Shown in pieces: positions 50,041 through 59,110 of a stretch of DNA of 64,000 nucleotides. The stretch covers positions 186,001 through 250,000 of the forward strand of contig NZ_PYAT01000005.1 of NCBI RefSeq assembly GCF_003014655.1. The letters run 5' to 3'. The number at the start of each line of letters is the position of its first letter. Position 1 is the first letter of the stretch. A program made the position numbers and the translations under genes. A model generated the notes under the pieces. That model saw only the letters and a program-made list of their open reading frames with translations, was not told the DNA's origin and did not search any database. The DNA is from Planomicrobium soli (GTDB lineage: Bacteria > Bacillota > Bacilli > Bacillales_A > Planococcaceae).

Positions 50041-50140
50041 ATGCACGTTCAAGAGAATTTACGCACGCTCAGCGAAAAATACGCACGTTCAGGAAAACTT
50101 ATGCACGCTCAACAAAAAATACGCACGCTTGCCGAAATTC
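50041..50140. repeat. Five tandem 20-bp units with ACGCACG(T/C)TCA core
   Basis: Five units start at 50041, 50061, 50081, 50101 and 50121, exactly 20 bases apart. Each has A(T/C)GCACG(T/C)T(C/T)(A/G) followed by 9 variable, A-rich bases. The array lies 16 bases after the permease stop and before the terminator, so it would be transcribed in the 3' untranslated region. Confidence 0.88.
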
Positions 50141-50152
50141 AGCAGCGCAGCC

Positions 50153-50186
50153 ACCAAAAAAGAGCGCCCAAAGGGTGCTCTTTTTC
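50153..50186 (+). terminator. Intrinsic terminator
   Basis: AAAGAGCGCCC pairs with GGGTGCTCTTT (one G-T pair) around AAA, with A-run and T-run flanks. It serves the ABC operon and possibly the converging M15 peptidase gene. Confidence 0.85.
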
Positions 50187-50741
50187 CTATTCCATAACAT
50201 CTTCAGGGCGCCAGCCATTTTGCAGGTCGTCGATAGATAAGCCGAAACTCATTTCCAGATGCGGGTAATCTTTAAAATACCGCCAGTCGCCACCCCATGA
50301 AAAATCGAGGTCTTTCGCAATATCAACTACTTCCTGCCAATCGGCTTTACCGTTTCCGTTGCCATCGCGATTTATATCCCATACAACATCCCCGTTCGGC
50401 AAAAGCAATGCGAAATCGATTGCCAAACCGTAATTGTGGTATGACTCGCCGCCTTTAGCATGTGTCACAATTCTTCCTGGATCGCTGCGTCCTTGGCGAT
50501 GCAAACTGTTTTGTTCTTCAATGGACCGGAAATCATCTGTAATAAGGATATCGATTCCGATGTCCGCCGCTTTTGCAATCAGCTCATTTTTCTTTTCTTC
50601 GACGATAGGATGAAGGGTTGAAGGAACAGGCCGTTCTTTCAATTCTTCCCGAAACGCTATCTCGCTGCGTAGCCAAATAAACAAAAAACTGCCGAGTACT
50701 AATAAGAATAAAACGGAAAAAGCAGTCTTGGCATTTTTCAA
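50187..50741 (-). CDS. M15-family peptidase (CwlK/VanY-like), membrane anchored
   Basis: A 184-residue cell-wall peptidase of the M15 family (D-Ala-D-Ala carboxypeptidase or L-Ala-D-Glu endopeptidase type). A signal anchor (about residues 5-25) precedes the zinc-binding catalytic domain. Ligand motifs are SYHNYGLAIDF (His and Asp) and PHLEMSFG (His), with a conserved GDWRYFKDYPH. It trims peptidoglycan peptides outside the cell. I prefer TTG 50741, 7 bases after AGAGGTG, since the in-frame ATG at 50747 is only 1 base from that site. Confidence 0.87.
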   Translation of the reverse strand: MKNAKTAFSVLFLLVLGSFLFIWLRSEIAFREELKERPVPSTLHPIVEEKKNELIAKAADIGIDILITDDFRSIEEQNSLHRQGRSDPGRIVTHAKGGESYHNYGLAIDFALLLPNGDVVWDINRDGNGNGKADWQEVVDIAKDLDFSWGGDWRYFKDYPHLEMSFGLSIDDLQNGWRPEDVME

Positions 50742-50840
50742 ATTCATTCACCTCTATGAGTCTATTGTAGCAAAAAGCGCCGGAGGAGTATCGGTGTAAA
50801 GTTTTTGATAGGATAGAGGAAAGAGAGGAGAATGAAATCC

Positions 50841-51572
50841 ATGGTCATCAAATTAATGAAATCCCACGCTTCAGTGCGTGATTATAAAGAAAAACAATTA
50901 GCGCGGGAAGAGGTCGATGAATTAATCGAGGCGGCACAGCACGCAGCAAGCTCTCATTTTGTGCAAGCCTATTCCATCGTTTGGGTAACCGATCCGGAGA
51001 AGCGGAAAAAACTGGGCAAGTTGTCCAGCAATCCCCGGCAAATAGAAGGGGCTGGCGCGGTATTCTTAATGTGTGCAGATTATAACCGGTTAAAGCATGC
51101 AGCGGCTATGCAAGGACAAACGATTGTTTTTGATCAGGCTGAAAATTTGATTGTGGCTATTACGGATGTCGGACTTGTCGCCCAGAACTTGGCGCTAGCA
51201 GCCGAATCCAAAGGGTATGGCATCTGCTATATTGGCGGAGTGCGGAATAATATGGAAGCAATCAGCGAGCTCGTCGGCTTGCCGGAGGGTGTTTTTCCGG
51301 TCTATGGCTTAACAGTAGGTGTGCCAAATGAAGCAAATGAAGTAAAACCGCGTTTGCCGGTAGAAGCAATTTTGCATGAAAATGCATATGATGAAGCAAA
51401 ATACAAAACATTATTGGCTGAATACGACCAAACGATTTCAGACTATTATCAAAAGCGCACTTCCAATCAAAAATCCATCACTTGGACACAGCAAATGGCC
51501 GATTTCCTGAACAAGCCGCATCGTACCAATCTGCGGGAGTTTCTAAAGAAAAAAGGCTTTCTTTTCAAATGA
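50841..51572 (+). CDS. NfsA/NfrA-type NADPH nitroreductase
   Basis: A 243-residue FMN-dependent oxygen-insensitive nitroreductase. The N terminus SHASVRDYKEKQL is the FMN-phosphate site, with AAQHAASSHFVQAYSIVWV and ESKGYGICYIGGVRNN as further family blocks. The C-terminal basic extension is typical of NfsA/NfrA. It reduces nitroaromatics, quinones or flavin. GAGAGGAG lies 10 bases before ATG 50841; the in-frame ATG at 50832 is only 1 base away from it. Confidence 0.9.
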   Translation: MVIKLMKSHASVRDYKEKQLAREEVDELIEAAQHAASSHFVQAYSIVWVTDPEKRKKLGKLSSNPRQIEGAGAVFLMCADYNRLKHAAAMQGQTIVFDQAENLIVAITDVGLVAQNLALAAESKGYGICYIGGVRNNMEAISELVGLPEGVFPVYGLTVGVPNEANEVKPRLPVEAILHENAYDEAKYKTLLAEYDQTISDYYQKRTSNQKSITWTQQMADFLNKPHRTNLREFLKKKGFLFK

Positions 51573-51803
51573 AAAAATAACGCGTTGGAATGGATTAGTT
51601 TTTTAAGGTCTGCGCTGATGTTAAGTGCTTTTTTTGGAAAGTATCTTGGTTTTTCCTAGGAAGGACTTACTAGTTTATGGAAAATTTGATATACTTATCG
51701 AATATATGATAACACTTTTTAACTAGGTCCTAGGTACAAGGTTTTTGTTGTTTTGACCGGTAAATTATTTTTTTATTTTATTATTAGTTAGGGAGGGAAG
51801 GGC

Positions 51804-52418
51804 ATGAAAATAGCACTGTTTGGAGCTACTGGACGGGTTGGTGAAAACATACTGCGATATGCTTTGGACGACGGACACCAAGTGAAAGCTTTGGTCCGTT
51901 CAAAACCGCCTTTTGAACATTCGAATTTAGAATCCATTGTTGGTGATATACGAAAAGCGGAAGACGTTGAAAAGACACTTGAAGGAACAGAGGCAATTTT
52001 CAGCGCTATTGGGACTGATCGGACCACTACACTTTCGCAAGCCATGCCGCTTATAATCAATGCTATGAAAGCAAAAAAGATCCGGCGTATTATCACTATT
52101 GGAACAGCAGGCATCTTGAATAGCAGGATGTCTCCGGGAGAGCTCCGTTTTCAAGGAGGCGACTCGAACCGGAAGCTGACATTTGCGGCAGAAGAGCATG
52201 CTGCAGCATTCCGTTTGTTGGAAAAAACCAATCTTGATTGGACTATTGTCTGTCCAACCTATTTGCCTGATGGAAAAGCATATGGCAATTACCGGATCGA
52301 AAAGGATTTCTTGCCGGAAGGCGGAAAGCAGATCACTGTAGGGGATACAGCTGAATTTGCTTATAAACAATTGGAAAATCCCGAGTTTATCGGCAGCAGG
52401 GTGGGTATTGCCTATTAG
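51804..52418 (+). CDS. NAD(P)-binding atypical SDR protein (YwnB-like)
   Basis: A 204-residue NmrA/flavin-reductase-like atypical SDR. The nucleotide site is IALFGATGRVGENIL (residues 3-17), with IFSAIGTD and RIITIGTAG as further blocks. No YxxxK catalytic pair is present, as is usual in this group. AGGGAGGG precedes the ATG. The preceding 230-base gap has two CCTAGG palindromes (51656 and 51729 areas) but no gene. The next gene follows 26 bases after its stop. Confidence 0.83.
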   Translation: MKIALFGATGRVGENILRYALDDGHQVKALVRSKPPFEHSNLESIVGDIRKAEDVEKTLEGTEAIFSAIGTDRTTTLSQAMPLIINAMKAKKIRRIITIGTAGILNSRMSPGELRFQGGDSNRKLTFAAEEHAAAFRLLEKTNLDWTIVCPTYLPDGKAYGNYRIEKDFLPEGGKQITVGDTAEFAYKQLENPEFIGSRVGIAY

Positions 52419-52444
52419 CAAGCCCTTATAGGAGCAGAGAAGAA

Positions 52445-53167
52445 ATGAAAAAATGGAGTATCCGAATATTATTGGCGATTGCCCTATTTATTGGAGGAGG
52501 AGCAATTACATTTTTAGTATATGCGCAATTCCAATATGCCCCGAGCAGCGTATTAAAAGAGGAAGTAGATATCAGTGCGATTAATACGGAAGAAGAAGGG
52601 CTTTTGTTCCAGCCTGAAAAAGGGAATGGAAAAGGAGTCATTTTATATCAAGGAGCCAAAGTTCAGGTGGAATCATATGCCTATTTGGCAGAGAAATTGA
52701 GCGAGCAAGGCTTCTTGGTCGTGATTCCAAAGATGCCTTTAAATTTTGGCATTCTTGGTGTGAATAATGCTGACTTAGCCATCGAGAACCATCCAGAAAT
52801 CCAGCATTGGTTTATCGGAGGTCATTCTTTGGGCGGTGTTGCAGCTGCGATGTATGCGCAAAAACATCAAGAGGAGTTGTCCGGCCTCTATTTTCTGGGT
52901 TCTTATCCAGCATCGGATTTTTCTTCAGGCTCTTTTCCTATGCTTTCCATATTTGCTGAAAATGACGGGTTATCGACAACCGAAAAGATTGAAGAAAATC
53001 GTCGCCTTTTTTCCTCGGAAAGCCGCTTTGTAGAAATATCAGGAGGAAATCATGCTCAGTTTGGGTTATATGGAAAGCAAAAAGGGGACAATGCAGCGGA
53101 AATCTCGCCACTGGAGCAGCAAAATCAAGTGGTGGAAGCACTGGGAACTTGGCTGAACCATAACTAA
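52445..53167 (+). CDS. Alpha/beta hydrolase, membrane anchored
   Basis: A 240-residue serine hydrolase with an N-terminal membrane anchor (about residues 6-26). The nucleophile elbow is GGHSLGG with Ser128. The likely acid is in FAENDG and the catalytic His in SGGNHAQFG. It resembles the carboxymethylenebutenolidase/dienelactone hydrolase-like group, but the substrate cannot be inferred. AGCAGAGAAGA lies before the ATG; the site is weak. A bidirectional terminator follows. Confidence 0.83.
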   Translation: MKKWSIRILLAIALFIGGGAITFLVYAQFQYAPSSVLKEEVDISAINTEEEGLLFQPEKGNGKGVILYQGAKVQVESYAYLAEKLSEQGFLVVIPKMPLNFGILGVNNADLAIENHPEIQHWFIGGHSLGGVAAAMYAQKHQEELSGLYFLGSYPASDFSSGSFPMLSIFAENDGLSTTEKIEENRRLFSSESRFVEISGGNHAQFGLYGKQKGDNAAEISPLEQQNQVVEALGTWLNHN

Positions 53168-53202
53168 AAAACCGCCTGTGCGATTGCGCAGGCGGTTTTT
53201 AG
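53165..53202. terminator. Bidirectional terminator
   Basis: AAAAACCGCCTGTGCG pairs with CGCAGGCGGTTTTT, with the innermost bases unpaired. It serves the hydrolase gene and the converging ABC-2 permease gene. Confidence 0.88.
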
Positions 53203-53206
53203 CATT

Positions 53207-54151
53207 CTAAGCTGTAACATCCCGCTTAGAGAAGGTCCAGTAGCTGATGCCGAGGAAAAGAAGGAAATAAACAAACAGCACGGTCAATGACATGGCCATC
53301 GTGATATCGGGAATCAGCATGAATCCGGTATAAAACTGGGTTAAATCTGTATGAGTGAATAGATAATATTTAACGATCTCATAATTGCTCAACAAAAAGA
53401 CAGCTTGAATTCCTGTGAACATTAAGAAAATTGACAGGCCGATTGCAAGCGAGCTCGAGCGGAAAACAGTGCCTAGCATAAAGGCGAAAGTCCCGATGAT
53501 CCAAACACTTGCAAAACTGAGAATGGAAAATTTAACGGCTTCGAGCCAGTAAGAGCCTTCGACTACACGAGAACCATTCCATTCAAGATACGTTCCTTCC
53601 CCAATGCCGAAAAATATCAACCCGGCCAATGCAGTAGCTAGCAAAGTAATGATCGATAACAAGACGGCAAATACCATCGTGGTTAAATATTTAGAAGTCA
53701 GCACTTTCCACCTTTTTACCGGACGTGTCAACAGCATCTTGATAGTGCCTTGAGAAAATTCGGAAGCTGTAATACCCGCCGCGATAATGACAGTGAATAA
53801 GGTAACAAGCGACAGCATTTCATGCGTGTTGAGAACACTCTGTTGCATGCTGGTAAACTCGAAAGGCTGTACATCGTTAGCGAGACGGTACTCCGCAATG
53901 GCAACTTGCTCCGTGTAATAATCTTTTTGTGTATCACTCAAATTTGGATTCATGAGTATTGCTTGATTAGCTTCTAATTGAGCGGCAGTAACATCTTGCC
54001 ATGATTCTTCGATGCCTTCGTTAGCTGTTGAATTTACGTACTTAGTAATAGCCGCTGAAGCGAAAAGGATTAATACCAGCAGGAAAACCATCATCCAGCT
54101 TGCTTTTTTGCTCCATAATTTCATCCATTCATTTTGCATGAGTTTGAGCAA
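53207..54151 (-). CDS. ABC-2 type permease
   Basis: A 314-residue ABC-2 family membrane protein. An N-terminal membrane segment (about residues 18-38) is followed by an outside loop (about 39-115) and five more segments. Typical is TASEFSQGTIKMLLTRPVKR after the second segment. It pairs with the ATPase encoded upstream, overlapping by 23 bases. The start is probably TTG 54151, 8 bases after CGGAGG; the in-frame GTG at 54160 lies directly against it. Function is drug or lantibiotic-type export. Confidence 0.86.
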   Translation of the reverse strand: MLKLMQNEWMKLWSKKASWMMVFLLVLILFASAAITKYVNSTANEGIEESWQDVTAAQLEANQAILMNPNLSDTQKDYYTEQVAIAEYRLANDVQPFEFTSMQQSVLNTHEMLSLVTLFTVIIAAGITASEFSQGTIKMLLTRPVKRWKVLTSKYLTTMVFAVLLSIITLLATALAGLIFFGIGEGTYLEWNGSRVVEGSYWLEAVKFSILSFASVWIIGTFAFMLGTVFRSSSLAIGLSIFLMFTGIQAVFLLSNYEIVKYYLFTHTDLTQFYTGFMLIPDITMAMSLTVLFVYFLLFLGISYWTFSKRDVTA

Positions 54152-55052
54152 TTTGGCCACCTCCGGTCATTTCAAGGAATTGGTCTTCAAGTGTTGCCCG
54201 GTACGGCTGGACCGCATAGATTTTCACTCCTGCTGAAACGAGCATTTGAATAGCGCCAGGAATATGCTGCTCTTCTGTATCAATGACCAAGCCTTTGTCC
54301 TGTCTCGCAAGAGAGAAACCGATGCCCGCCAGCACTTCTTCTGCCAGCTCCAACGGCTCGGCTTGGATATAATACTGGGAGTGATGAAGTTCGTTGACAT
54401 TTTTAATGTCGATCAATTCGCCATTTTGAATGACGGCAATCCGGTCGCAAAGCAATTCAATTTCTGACAGCAAGTGGCTTGAAACAAAAACAGCGACACC
54501 GTTTTCGCTGGCGACTTTTTGCAAGTACTGGCGGAACTCGCGGATTCCTGCCGGATCCAAGCCGTTTGTCGGCTCGTCCAAAATCAAAAATTGAGGCTTA
54601 TGGAGAAGGGCTTGCGCCAATCCCAAACGCTGTCGCATGCCAAGTGAATAAGAACCGACCTTTTCATGAATACGGTTCTCCATTCCCACTTGCCTAACGA
54701 CTTCGTTAATACGCTGTTTTGGAATGCCTTTATGCATACGGGAAAAATGCAGCAAGTTTTTATAACCGCTCATGTATTTGTAAAGCTCAGGATTCTCGAC
54801 AATCACACCGACTTTTTGAATGCTTTCTTCAAAATTGGTTTTGATGGATTGGCCATCAATCAATACATCTCCGGATGTAGGCTGCATCAGTCCCACCATC
54901 ATCCGGATGGTCGTTGTTTTCCCAGCGCCGTTCGGTCCGAGAAATCCCGTAATTTGACCGGGGTACAAATCCAAGTTCAAGTTTTTGATGATTTTCTTGT
55001 TGCCGATGGTCTTTGAAAGATTTTGCAATCGAACAATCGGTTTTCCGTTCAT
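54129..55052 (-). CDS. ABC transporter ATPase (BcrA/YhcH-type)
   Basis: A 307-residue ABC ATPase of the BcrA/drug-resistance group. Walker A is GPNGAGKTTTIRM (about residues 39-51), the signature is YSLGMRQRLGLAQAL, Walker B is FLILDEPTNGLDPAG and the H-loop is VSSHLLSE. A C-terminal ~90-residue regulatory region follows. It is translated before the permease with which it overlaps. The 5' gap holds no other gene and its RBS (CAGGTGCGGG) is moderate. Confidence 0.9.
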   Translation of the reverse strand: MNGKPIVRLQNLSKTIGNKKIIKNLNLDLYPGQITGFLGPNGAGKTTTIRMMVGLMQPTSGDVLIDGQSIKTNFEESIQKVGVIVENPELYKYMSGYKNLLHFSRMHKGIPKQRINEVVRQVGMENRIHEKVGSYSLGMRQRLGLAQALLHKPQFLILDEPTNGLDPAGIREFRQYLQKVASENGVAVFVSSHLLSEIELLCDRIAVIQNGELIDIKNVNELHHSQYYIQAEPLELAEEVLAGIGFSLARQDKGLVIDTEEQHIPGAIQMLVSAGVKIYAVQPYRATLEDQFLEMTGGGQIAQTHAK

Positions 55053-55219
55053 TTTCCCGCACCTGCTTTCCGTAATCTCTTAGTAGTAATAACGAATCAA
55101 TCGGTTCAAAGTTTCGGAATTTGCACAATCTGGAATCCGGAGATTGAAAGAGCATGCATAATGAATGGTAAATCAGGGAATACGAAGCATAAAGAGCAGC
55201 AAAAAATGGAGGGATTCTA

Positions 55220-55648
55220 ATGGCGGCATTTCAGGAACAAGAACAAATCTTAATGGCTTATTATGTACAATATTACCGCGGCGCAACAACAGCGGAAGTA
55301 AAAGAGCTTGATAAACGCCTGCGTGATGAAATAGGCGAAGATGAGTATGACCGTGCGATGAATGAATTGGTCGAACAAGGGCTGGTTCTTGGAATCGAAG
55401 GAGTAGAAGAGCGGGAAAAAGAAGGCCTTGAAGCGCCGATGGCCACACGAGAAGGAATTCTTTATATTTCCGAGGCCCTCAGTTTGCAGTCGGATATGGT
55501 AGAAGAAACGATCCTTTACTATTTTGACAAATATCTTCAAGCAAGCGAGGAGAACGGGCTGGAATTGACCTTAGAACCCATAAAAGCCTATATCGATGAA
55601 TCCATCAAAGAACACCAGGAAGAAAAACCGAATTCCAATCAGCCTTAA
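55220..55648 (+). CDS. Conserved hypothetical acidic protein, winged-helix-like
   Basis: Not recognised with certainty. The 142-residue protein is soluble and acidic. The stretch from EVKELDKRLRDEIGEDEYDRA to NELVEQGLVLGIE, then ATREGILYISEAL, looks like a winged-helix fold by pattern. The C terminus is helical and ends in a polar tail. AATGGAGGG precedes the ATG. A bidirectional terminator separates it from the minus-strand methyltransferase operon. Confidence 0.7.
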   Translation: MAAFQEQEQILMAYYVQYYRGATTAEVKELDKRLRDEIGEDEYDRAMNELVEQGLVLGIEGVEEREKEGLEAPMATREGILYISEALSLQSDMVEETILYYFDKYLQASEENGLELTLEPIKAYIDESIKEHQEEKPNSNQP

Positions 55649-55659
55649 AGGAACGCTAT

Positions 55660-55692
55660 AAAAAAGAGCCCGCAAATGTTTGCGGGCTCTTA
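55660..55692. terminator. Bidirectional terminator
   Basis: AAGAGCCCGCAAA pairs with TTTGCGGGCTCTT around TG, with an A-run before it. On the minus strand the stop codon of the small membrane protein overlaps its edge. Confidence 0.85.
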
Positions 55693-55944
55693 CAGTTCCA
55701 AGGCGAAAAAAGACAAGGTGAGCGCCAAGATGACGACAAAATTGACGGCGAGTGCCGCGCGCTTGCTTATCGGTTCTTCTAATGAAGAGAAACGTGAAGC
55801 AAGCTTTGATAATGCGGCGATCAGCCCGACGATCAGTCCAATTACCAGGACGGTGTGCATGTTGTATATGCGCACGTCGATAAACCGGACAAAAATGACG
55901 GAAAAAGCAAGAATAATACCGTTTAATACTTTCTTTTTCGTCAT
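55690..55944 (-). CDS. Small membrane protein, unknown
   Basis: Not recognised. The 84-residue protein has two or three hydrophobic segments (about residues 7-23, 29-45 and 63-82) and a basic N terminus. Its ATG overlaps the stop of the methyltransferase gene (ATGA), so it is translationally coupled to it and forms the last gene of that unit. The stop codon lies at the shared terminator. Confidence 0.72.
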   Translation of the reverse strand: MTKKKVLNGIILAFSVIFVRFIDVRIYNMHTVLVIGLIVGLIAALSKLASRFSSLEEPISKRAALAVNFVVILALTLSFFALEL

Positions 55945-57098
55945 AGCAAATGCCGCAATTCATTTTCTAAAAAAGGTTCAGCTGACAAAAGCTGCGTGAA
56001 TGCTTTATAGCGGTCCCATTGGCCTGCTGCCGGTTTTTTGCCGGTTTTGTATGCCCGGATCAAAATGTTTTTCGGCGTGTTTTCCAAATCGATAAATTCC
56101 ATCAGCTGAGTCTCATAGCCGACCAGTGACAGGATTTCAGCGCGGATAGAGTCAGTTGCAAGGGCGCTAAAGCGCTCTTTGATCAAACCGTGCTGAAGCA
56201 TAAGGCCAAGTTCTGGTGCATCAATTTGGCTGTTCAATTCATGCTGGCAGCAAGGGACGCTTAATATGACACTAGCGTTCCATTTAACTGCTCTAGAAAG
56301 GGCCATATCTGTTGCGGTATCACACGCATGAAGGGTTACAACCATATCGACTGCAGATTCTTCGTTATAGTCGTTGATGTCTCCGACTAAAAATTCCAGT
56401 TGCCCGTACTGAAGATCATCGGCGATTTTTTGGCATTCTTCAATTACTTCTTTCTTCAGGTCAAGGCCAGTTACGCGAAGGTCTAGGCCTTTTTCGATCC
56501 GCAAATAATGGTACAGAGCAAATGTTAAATAGGATTTGCCTGAACCGAAGTCGAGAATCCGCACAGTACGATCCTTTGGCAGATGCTCAAGTGCATCATC
56601 AATAAATTCGATAAAACGGTTGATTTGGCGGAACTTGTCATATTTCTGTTTTTTCACTTTGCCATCTTCACTTTGAACCCCAAGGCGTACTAAAAACGGA
56701 TAAGCAACTCCATCTTCCAGCAAATATTGCTTTTTGCGGTTATGGGAAAGCTCTGCAGTTTTCGTTGTTGTTCCTTCAATTTTCCAGGAAACTTTAAACT
56801 TTTTAGAAAGCTGGATTTGCACTTTTTCTTCCGTAAACTGAAACAGAGCCTGGCGAAAATCGCCAAAAACAGTTTCCAGCTTTGCGGCTGCTTCATCAAT
56901 AGGAAGGTTTTCGTGTTTCAGCACATGTTCATGCTGGTATTCAAATTGAATGCGGTATTCGTTCTTTATATTTACAGGCTTAAGTTTTATGCGTTTAATG
57001 TCGTTTGATTTCAACCGTGGCTGGCTAATGGTCGCGGAAACAAGTTCCCGGCCACCTAAGCGTTCGGCAAGTTGAGCGTGCATTGTTTGTAGTTCCAT
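55941..57098 (-). CDS. Class I SAM-dependent methyltransferase (Methyltransf_32 type)
   Basis: A 385-residue methyltransferase. The N-terminal ~150 residues form a separate domain, perhaps for substrate binding. The Rossmann domain starts at VRILDFGSGKSYLTFALYHYL (about residue 183; SAM motif I is DFGSGKSYL). Later blocks are VTLHACDTATD and SVPCCQHELN. The VPCC motif is typical of the GSTCD/METTL25-like group with RNA as the likely substrate, which is inference. GAAAGGAT precedes the ATG. Confidence 0.83.
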   Translation of the reverse strand: MELQTMHAQLAERLGGRELVSATISQPRLKSNDIKRIKLKPVNIKNEYRIQFEYQHEHVLKHENLPIDEAAAKLETVFGDFRQALFQFTEEKVQIQLSKKFKVSWKIEGTTTKTAELSHNRKKQYLLEDGVAYPFLVRLGVQSEDGKVKKQKYDKFRQINRFIEFIDDALEHLPKDRTVRILDFGSGKSYLTFALYHYLRIEKGLDLRVTGLDLKKEVIEECQKIADDLQYGQLEFLVGDINDYNEESAVDMVVTLHACDTATDMALSRAVKWNASVILSVPCCQHELNSQIDAPELGLMLQHGLIKERFSALATDSIRAEILSLVGYETQLMEFIDLENTPKNILIRAYKTGKKPAAGQWDRYKAFTQLLSAEPFLENELRHLL

Positions 57099-57257
57099 TG
57101 AAAATCCTTTCGTCAGACCAGAATAACCTTATATTATCACGGTTAAGGAAAAAAGGGCGAGTAAGCGGCACAAGGGAAGAAAATTGCCTGACCATCCATT
57201 CTGAATTTTATGATAATATAAAAAAGACATTAAAAGTAAAATACTGGAGGTATAGCA

Positions 57258-58904
57258 ATGGCAATTTTGCAAAAGACGGTCGGACAAATCGTACGCGAAC
57301 AAGCAGCTAAACATCCGGATACAGAAGCTTATGTCTATCCGGAGCAGGGTATCCGAAAAACGTATAGGGAATTCGATGAAGAAACAGATCAATTAGCAAA
57401 AGCGTTTATTGGAATGGGCATCCAAAAAGGAGAACATGTCGCGATTTGGTCGGACAATAAGCGAGAATGGCTGTTAAGCCAGTTTGCAACCGGCAAAATG
57501 GGCGCAGTGCTGGTGACTGTGAACACGAACTACCAGGCCAGTGAATTGGAATACTTGCTTAATCAATCGGATGCGACAACGTTAATACTGGGAGAGGAAT
57601 TTAAAGGAACCAGCTATATAGACATTCTTAATACGGTTTGCCCAGAATTGAAAACAGCCAGAAAAGGTGCCATCGAAAGCAGTAAACTGCCGCATTTTAA
57701 ACGGGTGATCCTCATGGGGGAAAATGACTATCCCGGGATTTTTAAATGGAGTGAATTGGAAGCGCTTGCAAAAGGGGTGCCGGATGATAAATTCGAAGAC
57801 CGCTTCCAGTCGATGGACCCGAATGATGTTATCAACATTCAATATACTTCCGGAACAACCGGATTTCCTAAGGGGGTAATGTTAACGCACGTCAATGTCG
57901 TCAATAATGGCAGATTGGTCGGTGATCTGATGAATCTGACAGAACACGATCGCTTGTGTATTCCAGTGCCGTTTTTCCATTGCTTCGGCTGTGTGCTCGG
58001 GACAATGGCAGCTGTAACGCATTCAACGACGATGGTCATTGCTGAGCAGTTTGACGCCAAGCGTGTTCTGCAGATGGTCGAGGATGAAAAGTGCACAGGG
58101 CTTCACGGCGTCCCGACCATGTTTATCGCGGAACTCAATCATCCGGACTTTGCCTTGTTCGACACTTCAACACTTCGGACTGGCATCATGGCTGGATCTC
58201 CGTGTCCGATTGAAGTGATGAAAAAAGTCATCAATGATATGGGAGCGACGGAAATCACCATCGCTTATGGTCAGACAGAATCGTCTCCGGTTATTACACA
58301 AACACGGTCGGACGATGCCATTGAAAAACGTGTGGCCACTGTCGGCAAACCACATGCCGAAGTAGAAGTGAAAATTGTCGACCCTGCGACAAATAAACCC
58401 GTGCCGATTGGAGTTCCAGGCGAATTATGCACAAGGGGCTATCATATTATGAAGGGTTATTACAAAAACGAAGAAGCGACCAGGAACGCGATCGATGAAG
58501 AAGGATGGCTCCATACAGGCGATATCGCGGTTGAAGATGAAGACGGCTATATTGCCATTACCGGACGCATCAAAGACATGGTCATCCGTGGAGGCGAAAA
58601 TATTTATCCGCGGGAAATTGAAGAGTTCTTATACAGCCATCCAGCTGTCCAGGACGTACAAGTAGTTGGGGTGCCGGATCCGAAGTACGGAGAAGAGCTG
58701 ATGGCGTGGATCATTCTGAAAGAAGGGCAGGTGCTGGAAGAGGAGGAACTGCGGAGCTACTGCACCGGAAAAATTTCGCGCCATAAGATTCCACGCTATA
58801 TCGAGTTCACAAAAGAATATCCAATGACGGCATCCGGAAAAATCCAGAAGTTCAAACTGCGAGAATTGGCAATCGAGCGCAGCCAAAAAACAGAAGTTCA
58901 ATAA
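57258..58904 (+). CDS. Acyl-CoA synthetase (AMP-forming, YngI-like)
   Basis: A 548-residue AMP-binding enzyme. Core motifs are A3 YTSGTTGFPKG (about residues 196-206), A5 YGQTESSP, A7 GWLHTGDI, A8 GRIKDMVIRGGENIYPREIEE (split at the hinge) and A10 TASGKIQK with the catalytic Lys. It activates a medium- or long-chain fatty acid to its CoA thioester; B. subtilis YngI has almost the same length and layout. ACTGGAGGT precedes the ATG. It is divergent from the methyltransferase gene. Confidence 0.9.
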   Translation: MAILQKTVGQIVREQAAKHPDTEAYVYPEQGIRKTYREFDEETDQLAKAFIGMGIQKGEHVAIWSDNKREWLLSQFATGKMGAVLVTVNTNYQASELEYLLNQSDATTLILGEEFKGTSYIDILNTVCPELKTARKGAIESSKLPHFKRVILMGENDYPGIFKWSELEALAKGVPDDKFEDRFQSMDPNDVINIQYTSGTTGFPKGVMLTHVNVVNNGRLVGDLMNLTEHDRLCIPVPFFHCFGCVLGTMAAVTHSTTMVIAEQFDAKRVLQMVEDEKCTGLHGVPTMFIAELNHPDFALFDTSTLRTGIMAGSPCPIEVMKKVINDMGATEITIAYGQTESSPVITQTRSDDAIEKRVATVGKPHAEVEVKIVDPATNKPVPIGVPGELCTRGYHIMKGYYKNEEATRNAIDEEGWLHTGDIAVEDEDGYIAITGRIKDMVIRGGENIYPREIEEFLYSHPAVQDVQVVGVPDPKYGEELMAWIILKEGQVLEEEELRSYCTGKISRHKIPRYIEFTKEYPMTASGKIQKFKLRELAIERSQKTEVQ

Positions 58905-59110
58905 ATGATTACTCCAGGAAGAAATCCGGCACTCGCTATGGATTTCTTTTTGGCTGCAGCTGAAAGACGACACAGAAAAGGTTATTTCAGATTGGAGTTT
59001 AGCAGAACTTTATAACGGGGAAATGACTACAGTAAGTAAAATCTTTAAACTAGGATAATTTCGGCTCTAGCAACTGTCACGGATTTTATAGGAGAAGGAG
59101 CGGATTTAAA

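Noticed and set aside
50041..50140. CRISPR array
   Set aside because: Units are 20 bases with 9-base fillers and a degenerate core; no cas genes are nearby.
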